From assembly GCA_910586605.1 (NCBI GenBank), contig CAJUJR010000123.1, forward strand, positions 1-5,765: a stretch of DNA of 5,765 bases. Reading direction: 5' to 3'. The notes under the pieces were generated by a model. The model had not been told where the DNA came from. It searched no databases and saw only the letters and a list, made by a program, of their open reading frames with translations. Positions 1 to 5,712 of this stretch are shown piece by piece; position 1 is the first letter of the stretch, and the number at the start of each line of letters is the position of its first letter. Made by a program: the position numbers and the translations under genes. Origin of the DNA: an uncultured Lachnospiraceae bacterium (GTDB lineage: Bacteria; Bacillota; Clostridia; Lachnospirales; Lachnospiraceae).

Positions 1-53
1 AAGATATTTTTTATTTCCTTAAATTTGGCTACGATTGGCTGTGAATAGTAACA
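1..53 (+). repeat. Left copy of inverted repeat; core 27-53
   Basis: Positions 27-53 are the exact reverse complement of 5713-5739 (27 of 27 bases; the core contains GATTGGCTGTGAATAGTAAC). Outside the core the similarity resumes at the extreme edge: 1-15 matches the reverse complement of 5747-5761 at 14 of 15 positions, around a shared ATTTTTTATT block. The unmatched stretch between block and core is 11 bases here and 7 in the other copy. The repeat unit therefore seems to run off the window, and its inner border lies near base 53, where the two flanks diverge at once. I do not recognise the family. It may be the end of an insertion sequence or another dispersed repeat. Confidence 0.85.
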
Positions 54-145
54 TAAACTTCCATAAACCACATCCAAGTGGGATATTAAAGAGATATGTC
101 TTGGATCAGGTAATAGAGAAATTAAGAAAGGATGGTTTATTATGA
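53..145 (+). pseudogene. hicA: 3' remnant of HicA-family toxin gene
   Basis: The frame ending at TGA 143-145 reads INFHKPHPSG and then a helix rich in K, R, V and L, ending DGLL. This resembles the C-terminus of the HicA variant that partners COG4226 HicB proteins, where a F-H-[KR]-P-H-P motif precedes a final basic helix. HicA proteins are double-stranded-RNA-binding-fold mRNA interferases, usually 60-90 residues long. Only about 30 are left here, and the N-terminal part with the usual catalytic histidine region is absent. Upstream, the same frame passes into the repeat and meets a TAA at 20-22. No start codon with a ribosome site is visible; GTG 41 lies inside the repeat. The stop overlaps the hicB start (ATGA, 142-145), the normal arrangement for a hicAB pair. 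The family call rests on motif memory; truncation by the repeat is what the sequence shows. Confidence 0.7.
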
Positions 146-477
146 GCAATTTGTTGTCATATAAAAATTACAATGGAACAGTAGAATATTCTAAAGAAGA
201 TAATTGTCTTTTCGGAAAGGTGATTGGAATAAAGTCTTTGTTATCTTATGAAGGCGATTCGGTACAGGAGTTAGAACAGGATTTTCAGAATGTGATAGAT
301 GAATATTTGGCAGATTGCAAAGAACGAAATGTTGAACCTGAACAGCCTTACAAGGGGACATTTAATGTTAGGATCAGTCCAGAACTTCATCGAAATATCG
401 CTGTATATGCGATTGAACATGGAAAGAGCTTAAATGCTGCTGTTGAGGAAGCCATTGGAAATATGGTTGGGGTGTGA
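142..477 (+). CDS. hicB: HicB-family antitoxin (COG4226 type)
   Basis: This 111-residue protein is a type II antitoxin that should bind and neutralise HicA and repress its own operon. Residues ~6-70 form the partial RNase H-like HicB fold: YKNYNGTVEYS, then GKVIGI, then the helix EGDSVQELEQDFQNVIDEYL. Residues ~71-107 (GTFNVRISPELHRNIAVYAI, then GKSLNAAVEEAI) form a ribbon-helix-helix DNA-binding segment. This order and length are typical of the COG4226 group. The AAAGGA at 127-132 lies 9 bases before ATG 142, inside the tail of the hicA remnant. The antitoxin is full length, but its toxin partner is cut off upstream, so it may be an orphan kept as a DNA-binding protein or as protection against a HicA encoded elsewhere. 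Its original promoter would have lain upstream of hicA and has been replaced by the repeat. Confidence 0.88.
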   Translation: MSNLLSYKNYNGTVEYSKEDNCLFGKVIGIKSLLSYEGDSVQELEQDFQNVIDEYLADCKERNVEPEQPYKGTFNVRISPELHRNIAVYAIEHGKSLNAAVEEAIGNMVGV

Positions 478-484
478 TAAAAAA

Positions 485-661
485 ATGAAAAGATTATATG
501 TGGTTAAAGACATACCGAAGGATCAAGAGGATTGTTCAAGTTATTGTTATGTTGTAAAAGCAGAGACAAAAAATGAAGCCATTAATATTGTAAAGCAAAA
601 AACTGGTCATAGTTGGGATTGGGAAGCTAACTTAACAGATAATACAGAAGTATGGGAATGA
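485..661 (+). CDS. Small hypothetical protein, 58 aa, coupled to hicB
   Basis: I do not recognise this protein. ATG 485 lies 7 bases after the hicB stop, with a GGGGTG (469-474) ten bases upstream inside the end of hicB. Translational coupling is therefore likely, and this start is preferred over an in-frame ATG at 434 buried in hicB. The sequence starts MKRLYVVKDIP, continues CYVVKAETKNEAINIVKQK and ends in a Trp- and acid-rich tail (HSWDWEANL, TEVWE). The pattern of a strand, then VVKAE plus an amphipathic helix (NEAINIVKQ), suggests a small beta-alpha-beta fold often seen in short phage or accessory proteins. There is no signal peptide or membrane segment. It could be a third member of the hic operon or an unrelated passenger. 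Confidence 0.6.
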   Translation: MKRLYVVKDIPKDQEDCSSYCYVVKAETKNEAINIVKQKTGHSWDWEANLTDNTEVWE

Positions 662-717
662 AATAGAACAAAAAACTCAAAAAATGTATGTCTTTTTCAT
701 TTATGCGTTTATTCTAG

Positions 718-729
718 ATTGTATACAAT
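718..729. promoter_or_regulatory. Perfect 12-bp palindrome, GntR-type operator candidate
   Basis: ATTGTATACAAT is a perfect inverted repeat and ends six bases before the -35 hexamer at 736-741. TTGTATACAA-like palindromes are typical of operators bound by FadR-subfamily GntR regulators, so it could control the promoter beside it. No regulator gene is present in the window, and a 12-bp AT-rich palindrome can occur by chance. Confidence 0.35.
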
Positions 730-735
730 TATACA

Positions 736-765
736 TTGACACAAGGGTATGTTGTGTGATATAAC
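736..765 (+). promoter_or_regulatory. Extended -10 sigma-A promoter upstream of aminotransferase gene
   Basis: A consensus TTGACA (736-741) is followed after 18 bases by TATAAC (760-765), which is preceded by TG at 757-758 to give the extended form TGaTATAAC. Transcription would start near 771-773, leaving a leader of about 150 bases before the aminotransferase ATG at 922. That leader contains the long hairpin at 784-840. This is the best promoter match in the window. Confidence 0.7.
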
Positions 766-783
766 TGATGTTGTTGCCAGAAT

Positions 784-844
784 ATACCTAGAATATGTTT
801 GAAAATTCATTCTGGGAATTTTCAAACATGTTCTAGATATTTTT
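784..844 (+). terminator. Long stem-loop with short U-run; attenuator or terminator
   Basis: A 14-bp perfect stem (795-808 with 816-829, TTTGAAAATTC paired to GAATTTTCAAA) closes a 7-base loop. It extends outward through a T-G wobble (794/830), six more pairs (CTAGAA 788-793 with TTCTAG 831-836) and, after one mismatch, three further pairs (784-786 with 838-840). TTTTT at 840-844 follows the structure. It lies downstream of the promoter at 736-765 but upstream of the aminotransferase start, so transcripts from that promoter must cross it. This fits an attenuator in the leader, or a terminator for read-through from the hic region. The stem is AT-rich, so termination strength is uncertain. Confidence 0.55.
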
Positions 845-906
845 GGATATATTTTAGCTAAGGGGCTGTAAGTCAGATGTTTATAGTTCCTAAGGATTGT
901 TTATTT

Positions 907-912
907 AGGAGG
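907..912 (+). promoter_or_regulatory. Ribosome binding site that fixes the aminotransferase start
   Basis: AGGAGG lies 9 bases before ATG 922. An in-frame ATG at 877 would add 15 residues (MFIVPKDCLF...) and has a weaker AAGGGG 11 bases upstream. The strong site, and the family's usual start a few residues before the P-S-x-T-L segment, favour 922. Confidence 0.85.
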
Positions 913-921
913 GATAACACT

Positions 922-2121
922 ATGTCATTGGAATTATCAAAGAAAGCAGCGGCAGTAAGGCCTTCTTCTACACTTGCCATTACGGCGAAGGCGAAGGAGC
1001 TTAGGGCACAGGGAATGGATGTGGTAGGATTTGGAGCAGGGGAGCCGGATTTCAGGACGCCGCAGAATATTTGTGATGCAGCTATTAAGGCGATCAATGA
1101 TGGTTTTACAAAATATACACCGGCTTCAGGGATTATTGAACTGAAAGAAGCAGTTTGTAAAAAATTTAAGGAGTTTAATAACCTAGAATATTCTACAGAC
1201 CAGATTGTAATCAGCAATGGGGGGAAACATTCGCTGACAAATATATTTACAGTGCTCATAAATCCTGGCGATGAAGTGATAATACCTGCGCCGTATTGGT
1301 TGAGTTATCCAGAAATTGTCAAGCTGGCGGGCGGCGTGCCTGTTATTGTAACGACAACAAAAGAAGAGGAATATAAACTGACAGCACAGAAATTGGAAGA
1401 TGCAATTACTGAGAAAACAAAGGCTGTAATTTTAAATACGCCAAATAACCCTACTGGTATGTTGTACACAAGGGATGAATTGATGGCAATTGCAAAAGTT
1501 GTGGTAGAAAAGGATATATATGTAGTTGCAGATGAAATGTATGAGAACCTGATTTATGGGGATTTGGAGCATATCAGCATTGCTTCCCTTGGCAAGGAAA
1601 TCTACGACAGGACAATTACATGCAGCGGCCTGGCAAAGAGCTATGCGATGACAGGCTGGAGAATTGGCTATACAGGCTCTTCTAAAGAGATTGCCACCAT
1701 GATGGGCAGCGTACAGAGCCATCAGACTTCTAACCCTAATTCGATTGCGCAGAAGGCAGCGGTAGAGGCTTTAAATGGTATTCAGGACCATGTGGAGGAA
1801 ATGAATGCAGAATTTGATGTACGCCGTGAGTATATGTATGGGAAAATCTGTAAAATGCCTTATGTGGATGCAATTGAGCCGATGGGTGCATTTTATATCT
1901 TTGTAGATGCTACAGAGGTTCTTTCAAAATCATACAAAGGGGAAAAAGTAGGGTCGGTTGAAAGAATGGCAGAGATTTTAATAGAAGATTATAAGACAGC
2001 AGTAGTACCTTGTGCTGATTTTGGTTTTCCGAACCATCTGCGCCTGTCTTATGCAATTGCAATTGAACAGATTAAGAAAGGGCTTAAAAGGATTGACAAT
2101 TTCTTAAAAGATTTACAGTAA
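922..2121 (+). CDS. Class I PLP-dependent aminotransferase, AspB type
   Basis: This 399-residue cytoplasmic enzyme belongs to fold-type I aminotransferases of the aspartate aminotransferase I-gamma (AspB) group. They move an amino group between an amino acid such as aspartate and a 2-oxo acid such as 2-oxoglutarate. Seen in order: P-S-S-T-L near residue 14; the G-A-G-E-P-D-F substrate loop at 38-44; S-N-G-G-K-H at 98-103; NTPNNPTG (172-179), whose asparagine contacts PLP; D204 and Y207 in ADEMY, which hold the pyridine nitrogen and O3'; Schiff-base K239 in SGLAKSYAMTGWRIGY with R247; and R374 in HLRLSYA, which binds the substrate carboxylate. All catalytic positions are present and the length is normal. 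The exact amino-acid specificity (aspartate, alanine, aromatic or other) cannot be read from this, so no gene symbol is given. The cstA-type gene follows 82 bases downstream on the same strand. Confidence 0.93.
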   Translation: MSLELSKKAAAVRPSSTLAITAKAKELRAQGMDVVGFGAGEPDFRTPQNICDAAIKAINDGFTKYTPASGIIELKEAVCKKFKEFNNLEYSTDQIVISNGGKHSLTNIFTVLINPGDEVIIPAPYWLSYPEIVKLAGGVPVIVTTTKEEEYKLTAQKLEDAITEKTKAVILNTPNNPTGMLYTRDELMAIAKVVVEKDIYVVADEMYENLIYGDLEHISIASLGKEIYDRTITCSGLAKSYAMTGWRIGYTGSSKEIATMMGSVQSHQTSNPNSIAQKAAVEALNGIQDHVEEMNAEFDVRREYMYGKICKMPYVDAIEPMGAFYIFVDATEVLSKSYKGEKVGSVERMAEILIEDYKTAVVPCADFGFPNHLRLSYAIAIEQIKKGLKRIDNFLKDLQ

Positions 2122-2140
2122 AAGTGATATATGGAACAAA

Positions 2141-2171
2141 TTGCATTGAGGTATACTTTTTGTAATATAAT
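2141..2171 (+). promoter_or_regulatory. Weak promoter candidate before the cstA-type gene
   Basis: A perfect TATAAT (2166-2171) lies in the gap between the two + strand genes. The nearest -35-like hexamer is TTGCAT (2141-2146) with a long 19-base spacer, and there is no TG extension. No terminator hairpin separates the aminotransferase gene from the transporter gene, so the transporter could be expressed both by read-through and from this site. Confidence 0.35.
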
Positions 2172-2203
2172 TTAGAAAGAATGACATCTTAGGGGAAATG
2201 ACG

Positions 2204-3871
2204 ATGAATGGATTTATTATTATTTTAGCTGCTGCTGTTTTTCTGGTTGGCGCATATCTGATTTATGGGCGGTATCTTGTAAGGAAGTGGGGGATTGACC
2301 CAGATGCGAAAACGCCGGCTTATACAGAACAGGATGGCGTAGATTATGTTCCTGCAGATACCAATATCGTTTTTGGGCATCAGTTTGCTTCCATTGCAGG
2401 AGCCGCACCAATTACCGGGCCAATTCAGGCCGCGGTATTTGGATGGCTTCCGGCTTTGCTTTGGATATTGCTTGGGGGCGTGTTTTTTGGTGCAGTGCAG
2501 GATTTTGCGGCGATGTATGCATCTGTAAAGAATAAGGGAAAATCAATAGGGTATATTATTGAAAAATATATTGGCAAGCTTGGGAAACGCCTTTTCCTGA
2601 TATTTGTATGGCTGTTTTCGATTTTAGTCATCGCAGCTTTTGCCGATGTAGTTGCAACAACATTTAATGGGTTTGGAACCGAAGGAGAGAAAATTACTGC
2701 AAATGCAGCAGTAGCGTCTACTTCAGTCTTATTCATTGTATTTGCTGTTGGGCTTGGTTTTTTCTTAAAACATACCCATTTTCCGGCATGGGCTAATACT
2801 GTTGTGGCAATTGTTCTCTTGGTGCTGTCGATTGCGCTTGGAATGAACCTGCCGCTTTATTTTAGCCGGGAATTTTGGCTGATTTTTGTATTTTTGTACA
2901 TATTAGTTGCATGTGTAACGCCTGTATGGGCATTGCTCCAGCCAAGAGATTTTTTGAACAGTTACCTGCTGATTGCAATGATGCTTATGGCATTTGTCGG
3001 GATTATTGTGTATCATCCAGCAATGAATCTTGTTCCATTTACTTCATTTAAGCTGGTGAATGAAACAACAGGGGCAGTTTCTTACCTGTTCCCAACGTTA
3101 TTTGTTACAATTGCCTGTGGGGCTGTATCCGGCTTCCATTCACTGGTATCATCCGGAACAGCATCAAAACAGATTAAAAATGAAAAGGCAATGCTTCCAG
3201 TATCTTATGGCGCAATGCTTTTGGAAAGTTTTCTGGCTGTAATTGCCCTGGTTAGCGTGGGGTTTGCGGCAAGTGGAAGTAATCTTCCAGAAGGGACGCC
3301 GGCACAGGTCTTTGCAACTTCAATTTCGGTTTTCCTTACAAAGGTTGGATTGTCCCAGGATTTTTCATATACGCTGATTACTTTGGCCGTTTCTGCATTT
3401 GCACTTACCAGCCTGGATTCAGTTGCACGTATTGGAAGGCTGTCGCTGCAGGAATTTTTTATGGATGATAATAAGGAAATGGGAGCTGTGGAAAAAGTAT
3501 GTTCCAACAAGTGGTTTGCAACGGTTATAACCCTGGCGCTTTCCTTTTTGCTTGCAAAGGCGGGATATGAAAGTATTTGGCCGCTTTTTGGCTCCGCGAA
3601 CCAGATGCTGTCTGCGCTTGCGCTGGTTTCCTGTGCAGTATTTTTGAAGAAGACAAAAAGGCAGGGGATAATGCTTTGGGGGCCGATGTTTATTATGCTG
3701 GCAGTTACTTTTACTGCGATTGTTTTAAAAATTAAGGATTTGCTGGTATCTTTAAGCGGCCAGTTTGTTTCGGGAGACGCGGTTCAGCTTGTATTTGCAG
3801 TGCTTCTCCTTGGCTTAGGGATTATGGTAGCTGTAGAAGGGTTGAAAAAACTGCTATGTAAGCAGTCATAA
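2204..3871 (+). CDS. cstA: CstA-family carbon starvation transporter
   Basis: This 555-residue integral membrane protein belongs to the CstA/BtsT family, which imports pyruvate and has been linked to peptide uptake under carbon limitation. Family landmarks in order: an N-terminal helix at ~4-22; FGHQFASIAGAAPITGP (57-73); FGAVQDFAAMYASV (95-108) with KGKSIG; a central GFHSLVSSGTASKQ (310-323); ALTSLDSVARIGR (400-412); and LFGSANQMLSALAL (461-474). Roughly 13-15 hydrophobic helices can be picked out along the chain. It is shorter than the ~700-residue E. coli CstA and BtsT, as is common for Gram-positive relatives. ATG 2204 is chosen because AGGGG (2191-2195) lies 8 bases before it, whereas the in-frame ATG at 2198 almost touches that site. 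The aminotransferase upstream suggests a link to amino-acid or pyruvate use; the actual substrate is inferred from family only. Confidence 0.92.
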   Translation: MNGFIIILAAAVFLVGAYLIYGRYLVRKWGIDPDAKTPAYTEQDGVDYVPADTNIVFGHQFASIAGAAPITGPIQAAVFGWLPALLWILLGGVFFGAVQDFAAMYASVKNKGKSIGYIIEKYIGKLGKRLFLIFVWLFSILVIAAFADVVATTFNGFGTEGEKITANAAVASTSVLFIVFAVGLGFFLKHTHFPAWANTVVAIVLLVLSIALGMNLPLYFSREFWLIFVFLYILVACVTPVWALLQPRDFLNSYLLIAMMLMAFVGIIVYHPAMNLVPFTSFKLVNETTGAVSYLFPTLFVTIACGAVSGFHSLVSSGTASKQIKNEKAMLPVSYGAMLLESFLAVIALVSVGFAASGSNLPEGTPAQVFATSISVFLTKVGLSQDFSYTLITLAVSAFALTSLDSVARIGRLSLQEFFMDDNKEMGAVEKVCSNKWFATVITLALSFLLAKAGYESIWPLFGSANQMLSALALVSCAVFLKKTKRQGIMLWGPMFIMLAVTFTAIVLKIKDLLVSLSGQFVSGDAVQLVFAVLLLGLGIMVAVEGLKKLLCKQS

Positions 3872-3875
3872 ATAC

Positions 3876-4005
3876 ATAAGGAACTGTAAATAATATAATT
3901 TATCAGAAGATGGTTTCTCTTCTGATAAAAGGCACATGCTTTTGTGCCGCAAATCAATTATAGGAAACTGGTTTTGTTTCCTATAATATATCTACAGTTC
4001 CTTAT
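3876..4005. terminator. Branched palindromic element between convergent genes (outer stem plus three hairpins)
   Basis: A 13-bp perfect outer stem (3876-3888 with 3993-4005, AAGGAACTGTA paired to TACAGTTCCTT) encloses three independent perfect hairpins. H1 has an 11-bp stem, 3900-3910 with 3918-3928. H2 has 6 bp, GGCACA 3931-3936 with TGTGCC 3943-3948. H3 has 12 bp, 3957-3968 with 3976-3987. H1 and H3 both have 7-base loops beginning TGGTTT. The whole can fold as a four-way junction in either strand. It fills the gap between the convergent cstA and flotillin genes, so a bidirectional terminator role is likely. On the - strand, GC-rich H2 is followed by TTTT (3930-3927), and on the + strand the outer stem is followed by ATATTTTAT. 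The regularity exceeds a normal terminator and could mark a small mobile repeat or a structured RNA. Confidence 0.7.
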
Positions 4006-4033
4006 ATTTTATGTCATAGGAAATTGCGATGAT

Positions 4034-5575
4034 TTAATCCTGTTTTCCTGCAGCTGCTTCATTTTCTGCTGTTTTGCTGCCATCATCCGGGACGACCCCG
4101 GTAACATTCAGGTTTCGGTTAACTTTGGCGTCGTAAGTGTTGGCGCGCATAATTTCACCCAAATCAATGCCAGTTGCTTCTTTGACAGATTCCATTGTTT
4201 TGGCAAGGATAGCGGGAACATATCCGCCCATCTGGCTTACGCCGCTGTTTCCTTCGCCTCCATCAATAATGGTGACTTTATCAATTGCTTTTAGTGGTTC
4301 TGCGATTTCCCTTGCCATTTCCGGAAGGGCTTTTACAATCATTTCCATCATTGCAGCCTGGCCATATTTCTTCATAGCTTCCGCTTTTTTCTCCAAAGCC
4401 TCTGCTTCTGCAATTCCTTTCGCCTGGATTGCTTCTGCTTCTGCCTTGCCGACGGCAGCGATACCAGCAGCTTCTTGTTCCCTGGTGTATTTTGCAGCTT
4501 CTGCTTGGATTTTACGTGCTTCCGCTTCCTGTGTTTCTTCATATTTTTTAGCTTCTGCCTGTTTTTGGCGTTGATATAAAGAAGCATCCGATTCTTGCTG
4601 GACTTTATACCGTTCTGCGTCTGCCTGTCTTTTTACTGTTGCGTCAAGTTCTTTTTCTTTGACAAGGGCTTCTTTTTCCTTTAATTCGATTTCGCGCTCC
4701 TGTTTTGCAATATTTGCATTAGATGTGGTAATCTCAATTGTCTTTCTCTGTTCTTGTTGCATAATACTATAAGCAGCGTCGGATTCTGCCTTTTTGGTAT
4801 CAGAAGCTTTTTTTAGTTCTGCCTGTTTAATGGCAAGTTCATTTTGCTTAATGGCAATTTCTGTATTAGACTTTACCTGGGCATCATTTGCTTCCCGCTT
4901 TGCTTCTGCCTCTGCAATTGCAACATCCCTGTCGGCTAAGGCTTTTGCAATGGAAGCTTCTTTTTGGATTTGGGACATATTGTCCTGGCCTAATGCGGTA
5001 ATCAGGCCGCGTTCATCTTCAATCTTTTGGATATTACAGGAAACGATTTTGATGCCAAGCGCGCTCATATCAAGCTGTGCCTTTGACTGGACTTCATCCC
5101 CAAACTTTTTCCGGTTTGTACAGAGTTCCTTTAATTCGACAGTACCGATAATTTCTCTCATATTACCCTGGAGGGAATCTGTCAGCGCTTGGATAATATG
5201 TTTTTCATCCATATTCAAGAAGTTTTTCATTGCAAGGGCAATTCCCTGGGAAAGTTCCCGTGAAGATTTTCCTTCGAAAGGTTTTTCATAGTCAACGGCA
5301 ATTTTTGCAATCGCATCAATGTTGACACCAATAAAATCCTTTGTTGGCACGTAGCCATTTGTTTTGATATCTACGCTTATCTGCCGCATAATCAGTTCAT
5401 CTTTTCGTTCCAGAAATGGTATTTTCAGCCCTGCCCGCCCAATTAATACTTTTGGGTTTTTCCGGAGGCCAGAAATAATATATGCCATATCTGGCGGAGC
5501 TTTGACATAACTTAGGATACAAATTACGAGGACAAAAACAATGATGGCAGCTGATAAAATTAGTTCGAGTTTCAT
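4034..5575 (-). CDS. floT: Flotillin-family (SPFH/Band 7) membrane scaffold protein
   Basis: This is a 513-residue flotillin, a protein that oligomerises at the inner face of the membrane and organises functional membrane microdomains. Residues ~4-24 are a hydrophobic anchor (LSAAIIVFVLVICIL). Residues ~25-200 are the SPFH/Band 7 domain, including R-x-G-L-K-I-P-F near 47-54, a GVNIDAIAKI strand (83-92) and G-I-K-I-V-S-C-N-I-Q-K-I (174-185). Residues ~200-400 form a long charged coiled coil with the flotillin Glu-Ala pattern (AEAEAK, QAEAKKYEE, GKAEAEAIQAKG). The C-terminal part has ALPEMAREIAEPL and VTIIDGG (434-440), typical of flotillin 1 / FloT. ATG 5575 is preferred because AGGTGA (5586-5581) lies 5 bases before it; a GTG three codons earlier (5584) is possible. 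No NfeD partner gene, often adjacent in Bacillus, lies within reach before the window ends. The gene is convergent with cstA. Confidence 0.93.
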   Translation of the reverse strand: MKLELILSAAIIVFVLVICILSYVKAPPDMAYIISGLRKNPKVLIGRAGLKIPFLERKDELIMRQISVDIKTNGYVPTKDFIGVNIDAIAKIAVDYEKPFEGKSSRELSQGIALAMKNFLNMDEKHIIQALTDSLQGNMREIIGTVELKELCTNRKKFGDEVQSKAQLDMSALGIKIVSCNIQKIEDERGLITALGQDNMSQIQKEASIAKALADRDVAIAEAEAKREANDAQVKSNTEIAIKQNELAIKQAELKKASDTKKAESDAAYSIMQQEQRKTIEITTSNANIAKQEREIELKEKEALVKEKELDATVKRQADAERYKVQQESDASLYQRQKQAEAKKYEETQEAEARKIQAEAAKYTREQEAAGIAAVGKAEAEAIQAKGIAEAEALEKKAEAMKKYGQAAMMEMIVKALPEMAREIAEPLKAIDKVTIIDGGEGNSGVSQMGGYVPAILAKTMESVKEATGIDLGEIMRANTYDAKVNRNLNVTGVVPDDGSKTAENEAAAGKQD

Positions 5576-5645
5576 TCCATTCACCTATCCTTTCTCTTGG
5601 GTATAAATTACAAGCGTTAGGGTTTATTATTCTGGATACTTCATC

Positions 5646-5654
5646 ATTATAACA
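5646..5654 (-). promoter_or_regulatory. Extended -10 promoter for the flotillin gene
   Basis: Read on the - strand, TGTTATAAT is a perfect extended -10 element, with TATAAT at 5651-5646. The -35 region is poor (TTCCAT at 17 bases), as is common with extended -10 promoters. Transcription would start around 5639, giving a leader of about 60 bases before ATG 5575. The promoter lies between the right-hand repeat and the gene, so the gene seems to have its own start independent of the repeat. Confidence 0.65.
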
Positions 5655-5712
5655 TTTTAAAGAAGAAAATGGAATGGAGTATTAAAAAGCCTCCGGGGCA
5701 ACAGCATTTACT

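Noticed and set aside
662..717. A terminator directly after the 58-aa ORF
   Set aside because: The stretch is A/T-rich with runs of A and T, but I found no stem with GC content that would form a stable hairpin.
877..921. N-terminal extension of the aminotransferase from ATG 877
   Set aside because: It has a weaker, more distant ribosome site, while AGGAGG lies 9 bases before ATG 922. The added 15 residues do not resemble the family's N-terminus.
3876..4005. A tRNA or an integron attC site, because of the cloverleaf-like fold
   Set aside because: There is no tRNA T-loop or D-loop consensus, no CCA-type acceptor geometry, and the arms are far too long. The attC core ends (RYYYAAC and GTTRRRY) are not at the stem borders, and no integrase is present.
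4137..5291. Two long + strand reading frames (4137-4574 and 4794-5291) opposite the flotillin gene
   Set aside because: They are Ala/Ser-rich mirror translations of the Glu-Ala coiled coil, lack ribosome sites, and have no recognisable domains. The - strand flotillin explains the whole stretch.
5681..5700. A GCC...GGC stem followed by TTTTT on the - strand, resembling a terminator upstream of the flotillin promoter
   Set aside because: Only three GC pairs can form around CCGGA before a mismatch, too weak to call. It might be a remnant of a terminator whose other arm was lost at the repeat.
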